Source of the DNA: Cristatella mucedo
Lineage: Eukaryota > Bryozoa > Phylactolaemata > Cristatellidae
Direction: 5' to 3'
Length of the DNA: 62,000 nt
NCBI GenBank assembly: GCA_009760855.2
Contig: WPIO01000002.1
Span: 8,432,501-8,494,500 of the forward strand
The notes beneath the pieces were generated by a model. That model saw only the letters and a list, made by a program, of their open reading frames with translations. It did no database searches and was not told the origin of the DNA. A program made the position numbers and the translations under genes. Positions 56,701-62,000 of this stretch are shown one piece after another (the first letter of the stretch is position 1; each line of letters begins with the position of its first letter).

Positions 56701-57610
56701 AGTTCGTTTCACGCGCACGCGCACGCACCGATCTGCCGCAGCGCCAGCAGCCGAAGCAGCCGCAGCAGCCGCGTTCGTGGCTCCGTCTCTGAGTCAGGGC
56801 CCGGGCGCAAGATGCTCTCGCACTTCACAACCCAGATCGTGCTTGCCCGCATTTCACGCTGCAAACTGGATGGTAGCCACTGACGCTCTTGTGCCGCAAC
56901 GTAAATAATCCTGTGCGACCGGCTAAATGGTTACTTTTACTTCTACGCGCTGCAGGCGGCGGCGGCGGCGAACGTTGAACGGCCGCGGAGCCTCCGCCGC
57001 GTGCCGTTCGAGCTAACCGATAGGTGCGCCGCTCGACGGTCCGCGGCTCTGCTGCCCGAGCCCGCGGCCGAGCGCGCGCTCGGATCGCATTGCGCGCGCA
57101 GGAAATCTCGGCCCAGTCGGGCCCGGCCGTCAACGCGAACTTGCCGGAACCAGCGCCAGCGGCTGTAGAATTCGGTGCGAGGCTCTTCCGGCCACCGCTC
57201 GCCAGATTCGAGCACGGCGCTCGCGTCGGACGCCCGGCAGCGCTGATTACACGCGAAAGCTTGGGTTTCGACATGATAATATATATGAGACAAGATACGA
57301 TGAGAAATTCAGTACAAGATAAAAACGCTAAAGCGACCGGCTTTCCAGCGGCCCATTACGATAAGCACGCATCGGCGGCGGCGGCGGCCAGCGAGGGCAG
57401 CCGCGGCGGCGAAGCGGCCCCTTCGCTATCGGCTCGGCGCTCGCAGTCCTGCTGCAAGACTCGACGGCGCGGGAATGAAGTCGCCGCTAGCTAGCCGACC
57501 AGTAGGCCACCGCAGAACCACCCACGTCCAAGCTCGCGGCGGCTGCGGCTCGCGCCGCCGCCGCCGCGTGGCCGACGAAGCGGCGAGCGGCGGTGGCGCG
57601 TGCCCGCCGT
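53730..57610. other. CpG-rich DNA downstream of ZIC
   Basis: It probably includes the ZIC 3' UTR next to 57616, but no clear polyadenylation signal was found on the minus strand nearby. Contains C- and G-runs (55613-55620, 56519-56530) and alternating CG tracts near 55536-55590. No gene recognised. Confidence 0.4.
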
Positions 57611-57615
57611 CCGAT

Positions 57616-58688
57616 CTAGCCGTGCGACGCCATGTAGCCGTGCGCGTAGGCGTCGGCGTGCGACAGGGTTTCGGCGCGCGGCATGGGCGACAGAGCCGCG
57701 TTCTGACAGGTGTACCACTCGCTCAGGTCAGCGCCAGAGACGCCGGGGGAGCCTGCGACGACGAACTGCGGATAGCTGTGGCTCAGAGATTTACAGACGC
57801 CAGAAGCTGGCCGAAAACAGTGCGGCCAATCGGGACGGCGCTCGCTGGCGAAGCACTCGTCGGAGCGCCACTCGCGCTCGGCTCGCTTCGCGTCTTCCGG
57901 CGACGACTGACTGGCCGTCGAATCAATCGACCGCGCCCCGTGACCCGTCGCCGCGCCGGCCGCAAACTCTGCGCGGCAGCGCACAGCGCTCGTCTGCTGC
58001 TGCTGCTGCTGCAGCTGGTGCTGGTGCTGTCGGTAGAGCTGCAGCTGCTGCTGCTGCTGGGGCAGCGGCAGCTGCGCGCGCTCTTTTTCCTGGCTTCCGC
58101 CTCGGTTGCTGAAGCCACCGCCGCAGTTGGCGACGGCGGCAATCGAGCCGGCCGAGCTCGGCCGACCAAGCAGGCGCGGCTGCGGCAGCGTCGGTTCGAT
58201 CGCGGCGGTGGCAGCAGCGCCACCTCGCGACGAGCGCGTTCCATCGCTGGCGTCGTCATCCTCGTCCTCCTCCCGTTCAGGGTCAGCATCATCGTCGCCG
58301 TCCACCTCCGCCGAACAGCGCGAGCACGCTTCGTCGACGCTAGCACTGCCGCGCCGAGCGACGTTCTTACTGCCGTCCATCGCGTCGCCGGCGCGCTCTC
58401 CGTCGTCGGCGCCGTCGTCGCCGTCTTGCATCGATTCGTCGCCGTCGACGTCATCTTCGTCGTCATCGTCGTAAGGTGCGCCTTCGCCGCCGAGAGGGGG
58501 CGGTGACTTGCAGTGCACCTTCATGTGCTTTCGCAGGGAGCTCGGGTGCGTGTATGACTTGTCGCATCCGCGAATCTTGCAGTTGTACGGCTTGTCGGAC
58601 GTGTGCACGTGCGAGTGCTTCTTCCGGTCGGAGCTGTTGGCGAAGCGCCGGCCGCAGCCGTCGTACTCACAAGGGAACGGCTTCTCTC
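57616..58688 (-). CDS. ZIC: ZIC exon 2: zinc fingers 4-5 and C-terminus
   Basis: The acceptor is TCGTTTTGCAG and the exon starts with GA, restoring the split glycine before [15 protein letters not shown]. It holds fingers 4 and 5, the Asp/Glu-rich region, a glutamine-rich region with a CAG tract near 58000-58060, the SEWYTCQ motif, and ends YMASHG-TAG at 57616. Confidence 0.92.
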
Positions 58689-60429
58689 CTGCAAAACGAG
58701 AGAATATATACATACATATACATACATGATATATATGATATATATGATATATATATATATATATATATATAATTCATGTGTGTAGCGTCCTAAGAGAACT
58801 TAATCTCCATTCCGGCTCTTCATATATGCCATGGGGCTCGAGCGAACGACCTCGGCCGGACCTTGGTCGTGGCAAGCACCTTACTTAATCATGGGGCCAA
58901 ACCAGCGCAGTGAATAGAAAATAGAAACGAAATTTGCTCGTCCGCAGGTGGCCCAGGCGCGCGTTCTTGAGCCCGTGTCGCGGATTCGTTCGTCGGTCCG
59001 CGCGAGCGTGCAGCACGGCACGCGCGCGCGTGCACGCGTCGCCGTCCAGCAGCGTTTCGCTGCCAGCTCTTTCGTCGTCGAAAAACTGGTCAAAGCTGGG
59101 CGCGAACTGAGCGGGCACGAGCGGGCACGAGCTGAGCGAGGAAAGCGGCGCGGCCAATTCGTCGTCGCCGCGGCCACTTGCTTCACCTTAGGGCTCGGCG
59201 GCGTACGGCGGAGGCGGCGGAAGCAGCCGGGAGCTTCGCGGGGGGCAGAGGGAAGAGTGCGTCGCCTTACCCGTGTGCGTCCTCTTGTGAATCTTCAGGT
59301 TCTCGCTTCTCGCAAAGTTCTTGCCGCAGCCGGGAAACGGACAAGGAAACGGTTTTTCGCCGGTGTGCACGCGCACGTGATTGACCAGCTTGTACTTGGC
59401 CTTGAAAGGTGCGCCGTCTCGGGAGCAGTTCTGCCAGTAGCAAGCGTGGTCCGTCTGCTCGGGTCCGCCGACGTGGTCGTTGTTGATGTGCGTCACGAAG
59501 TCGTGCATACCGTGGAACATCTTGAGACAGGCCTTTGCTATGACGCCGCACTTGTCCTTCTCCAGCCACAGGCAGACGTACTCCTGCTTGATCAGCTGAC
59601 GCGATCCGCGGTACAGCGAGCCCGGCGCGCCGCCGCCACCGTAGCCGCCGATCGCCGCGGCTGCCGCGGCCGCGGCAGCGCCCAGATGGTGAGCGTGCGT
59701 CGCGTGCTGCGGGTAATGTTCGTACTGGGACGCGGCTGCTGCGGCGGCGGCGGCTGCGGCGGCGGCGAGTGCCTCTTGCTGCCGCAGCTGCTGCAGCTCA
59801 TGCAGCTGGCGCATTGCGTACTGGTGGCCGGCGAAGCCGTCGGCTGCGGCGGCGCACGAAAAGCGACCGTTCGGCTGCGCGGCGTCCATCGTCGCCGCGG
59901 CCGCCGCCACCGCCGCCGCCACCGACGGAGACGTGGTGCGCTCGGCGGCGTGATGCGCCAGCGCCATCCTACCGACGGCGCCGCCCGGCGGAGAAGCGTA
60001 GCCGTTCGGATGACCGAACTGCAGCAGACCTGACTGCGGCTGCTGCGGAGGCGGCCCAGGCGGCGCGCATCCCGCCTGGTGGTGCTGCTGCTGCAGCATG
60101 ACATGCTGCTGCTGCTGCTGCTGCTGAGGCTGCAACAGCTGCTGCTGCGGCTGGAGCAGGTCGCTCCTGCGCGAGAACGGGTCCTTCGAAGCCTGCGCGT
60201 AGTCGGGATACGACGACGCCGCGTTCGCCGGGGCGCCGTAGTAGCCGGCGCTCGGCGGCGCGCTCGCGTAGGCGTGGTACGACGCTGCTGCTCCGATCTG
60301 CTGCATGTCTCGCTGCTGCTGCTGCAGCAGCTGCTGCTGCTGCTGCTGCAGCCGTAGGGGAGCCGAAGCAGCGGTGGCCGAGGCGGCGGTAAACGGCACG
60401 CCTGCCATGACGCCGTAGGAGCCGAGCAT
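57616..60429 (-). CDS. ZIC: Zic/Odd-paired family C2H2 zinc-finger transcription factor, two exons
   Basis: Exons 60429-59271 and 58688-57616 join to 743 codons plus TAG. ATG at 60429 is the first in frame after an upstream TAA near 60565. Residues: glutamine tracts near 28-40, 94-108; a ZOC-like stretch near 81-90 ([10 protein letters not shown]); alanine tracts at 221-233 and 251-259; ZF1 C286/C301/H314/H319; ZF2 C330/C335/H351/H355; ZF3 C363/C368/H381/H385; ZF4 C393/C398/H411/H415; ZF5 C423/C428/H441/H445. Fingers 2-5 are nearly canonical Zic ([49 protein letters not shown]). Zic proteins bind GC-rich DNA and regulate neural and segment patterning. The intron sits in the finger 3/4 linker at HTG-EKPF. 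Unusual are the length, a strongly acidic stretch (about 458-550) and an extra cysteine (C294) in ZF1. SEWYTCQ near residue 709 resembles the conserved Zic C-terminal EWYV motif. Confidence 0.95.
58689..59270 (-). other. ZIC intron
   Basis: A 582-bp GT-AG intron in the finger 3/4 linker. It contains a (TA)n tract at about 58712-58770 and an adjoining tRNA-derived SINE in the same orientation as the gene; the rest is GC-rich without a visible gene. Confidence 0.85.
58771..58905 (-). mobile_element. tRNA-derived SINE, family A, inside the ZIC intron
   Basis: Minus strand: TTTGGCCCCATGATTAAGTA, GTCGTTCGCTCGAGCCCCAT, then GGAATGGAGATTAAGTTCTC and a CACATGAATT end running into (TA)n. It lies in the same orientation as ZIC. 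Confidence 0.78.
59271..60429 (-). CDS. ZIC: ZIC exon 1: N-terminus and zinc fingers 1-3
   Basis: The exon runs from ATG at 60429 to 59271 and encodes 386 codons plus one base. The donor reads GGTAAG, immediately after KRTHT and the first base of a glycine codon. CAG-rich segments give the glutamine runs and GCN-rich segments the alanine runs. Confidence 0.92.
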
Positions 60430-60712
60430 CTGCCGCTGGAGCGGTATCTCTGGCGTCCAACCGTTCGCTGCGGGTAGACTGGCGGCGACGCAGCAGTGTC
60501 TGTTGATAAACCCCAGGTAGCTGCGTCCGGCTCGCTGTAGTGGGCCGTCAATAATAAGACGATTTTAGAGCCGGTCAGTTTTTAACGGGTCCGCGGTCGC
60601 CTGTCGGGCGGCTGTGCTCAGCCGGCCGCGACCAACCGAATGCGAGCGGGGCGGAGCCCGGCGCCGCCGCAGCGGAGAGCCGGGCGAGCGCGCAGGCCCT
60701 CCAATATCCGGT

Positions 60713-60780
60713 CCGTCAGAAGCGAAGGGCCGCCCGCGCGGCGCCCCCGTCAGAAGCGAAGGGCCGCCCGCGCGGCGCCC
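60713..60780. repeat. 34-bp tandem duplication upstream of ZIC
   Basis: CCGTCAGAAGCGAAGGGCCG begins copies at 60713 and 60747; the two 34-bp units look identical. It lies about 285 bp upstream of the ZIC start codon. Confidence 0.9.
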
Positions 60781-61865
60781 GCCGTCGCGCCCGCGCGACA
60801 GCGGGCGGCGCGCACGCAAGCTTGCGGGCAACGTCGGGTCTAGCGGCGGCAGCCGGGCGCCGCCGTGTGCAGCGGAGCGACGCGAGAGCAGGACGAAGCT
60901 CGCTCTCGCGTTCGCCGCTTGGCCTCCGCCGCCGCCGCCGCGGCGGCCGTCTTACAAGCCGGCGGTGGCGCGCGGTGGCTGCCGGCTCTTTTCACCGGAG
61001 TTCGCGGCGACTGGCGTCACCAAGAATGAAATCTGTCGTAGTGCAGTGCGGGCTGCCGCCGATCCACAAGAAGACTGCGTGCGAAAGGAGCGAGAGCAGA
61101 TGTTAGACACCGAAGCTCGCCGGCCGCCGCTGCGGAGCCAGGCGCCGGCTGCGGCTGCGGCAGCCGGCTAGCGAGAGGGTGGGCGTGCGCGCCTGCCAGC
61201 TAGCCGGCGTCGTCTTAGTTGCACTAGCGACCCCGTCGCTAGGTCGCCTCGCTTGATAGGCTCGACAGCGTGCGACGCTACGCCATTAGCTCAGGACGGT
61301 CGCCACGGTGCGATGGGGGGCTGGGGGGGGGGGGGGGGGTAACTGGTCTAGCCGCCGGTGCCTCCATCGGAGCGACGAGGCTCATCGCGGCGGCTGGCTG
61401 AATCGCGCCTCGACTGAATCGAGCAAGCAGCGGCCCCGACGGGGGACGGGCGGTCCAAAACGGGTCGGCGCTTGCGACGGAAGCTATTAGCGCCGCTCGC
61501 TGATTAGTCAGGCCGTGTCGACTGAACTTCATCGCCGCTTCGTTCGTATTGAGCATCTCATGAGTACGAGATAAATGTCAGCCGCCATCAACGTATGCCG
61601 CCGCCGCGTCCGTCCGGGCGACCCTTACGAGGTCGTACGAGCACGGACCAGAGCCAAGAGTTCTTTTGTAGGAGGAGCTTACCGCGTGCGCCGCCGCGTA
61701 AGCGCGCCGGCCGCACGCGTCACCCGCCGCCGTCCGCCGCCGAGAGCGCGCGGCTCAAGCGGCGTTGCCGCCGCTTCCGTCGCCGCCGGCGGCCGCAACT
61801 CGCGGTGCGCGGTTCGCGGCGTAGGCAGCCAGGCGTGGCGGGGCGCCGCGGCAGCTCGCCTCGCG

Positions 61866-61878
61866 GCGGATAAAAGCG
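61866..61878 (+). promoter_or_regulatory. Possible TATA-like element facing right
   Basis: GGATAAAAGCG interrupts otherwise almost pure GC sequence and resembles a weak TATA box. If real it would drive a gene beyond the window's right edge. Only one short match supports this. Confidence 0.15.
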
Positions 61879-61952
61879 CCGCGTCGGTCTCGCCGCCTGA
61901 CCCGTCTACGGTCGTCGCGCGTCCCTATCCTTGCCGGCGCCAAACGCGGCCG

Positions 61953-61985
61953 CGCCTGCGACGCAGCGTCGCTGCGTCGCAGGCG
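61953..61985. repeat. Near-perfect palindrome, 16-bp arms and 1-nt centre
   Basis: CGCCTGCGACGCAGCG (61953-61968) is the reverse complement of 61970-61985 around the single T at 61969. Confidence 0.95.
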
Positions 61986-62000
61986 TGGCGCGCCGCCGGA

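Larger units (their letters stand above)
60430..62000 (-). promoter_or_regulatory. CpG-rich 5' flank of ZIC
   Basis: This stretch is very GC- and CpG-rich with no convincing coding region; the many overlapping open frames are what such composition produces. It lies directly upstream of the ZIC start and presumably holds its 5' UTR and promoter, but I see no decisive core element on the minus strand. It also contains a 34-bp tandem duplication, a G-run at about 61315-61340 and a near-perfect palindrome at its end. Confidence 0.4.

Noticed and set aside
57475-58506. 343-codon plus-strand frame opposite ZIC exon 2
   Set aside because: Antisense shadow of the ZIC C-terminal exon without family features.
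59592-60551. 319-codon minus-strand frame rich in Arg and Ser overlapping ZIC
   Set aside because: It is a shadow of ZIC exon 1 in another frame; the ZIC frame has five recognisable zinc fingers.

Overview
The window is animal nuclear DNA. It carries two spliced developmental-control genes, tRNA-derived SINEs with TTCGAA-type B boxes, LINE 3' ends with ATT-repeat tails, and very abundant dinucleotide microsatellites. The zinc-finger array of the Zic gene reads more like protostome Zic/Opa proteins than vertebrate ones. I therefore infer a bilaterian invertebrate, possibly a lophotrochozoan; the species cannot be fixed from this sequence alone.

Left part (1-20.07 kb, + strand): the 3' portion of a crossveinless-2/BMPER-like gene. 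Nine exons could be joined with consistent splice sites and reading phase: 267-349, 482-593, 1159-1344, 9457-9738, 13895-14058, 14474-14696, 16020-16183, 17954-18155 and 19843-20069. They encode three VWC modules, a VWD domain with the GDPH autocleavage motif, a C8-type cysteine region and a C-terminal TIL module. Upstream exons (signal peptide and further VWC modules) lie outside the window. The introns are AT-rich and CpG-poor, and hold LINE and SINE copies, long (CA)n/(CT)n blocks and a GC-rich 16-bp minisatellite.

Middle (20.1-57.6 kb): no confidently identified gene. The region holds decayed L2/CR1-like LINE fragments (one with a twin-priming structure), an R2-like endonuclease-domain fragment, two SINE families, microsatellites, a 279-bp tandem duplication and a 1.48-kb decamer/pentamer satellite that keeps both strands open by periodicity. 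One possible first coding exon sits in a CpG-rich block at 30.3 kb.

Right part (57.6-60.4 kb, - strand): an apparently complete two-exon Zic gene of 743 codons. It has five C2H2 fingers, an intron inside the finger 3/4 linker, glutamine and alanine tracts, a long acidic C-terminal region and an EWYT motif near the end. It is followed to 62 kb by very CpG-rich DNA, presumably its 5' flank. The two genes are convergent (tail to tail) about 37.5 kb apart. Both families act in BMP-related patterning, one as an extracellular BMP modulator and one as a nuclear factor, but nothing in the sequence shows they are co-regulated. I recognised no ncRNA gene, CRISPR array or operon. No wholly new system was found; the most distinctive items are the satellite, the SINE/LINE tail partnership, the twin-primed LINE and the unusual Zic C-terminus.
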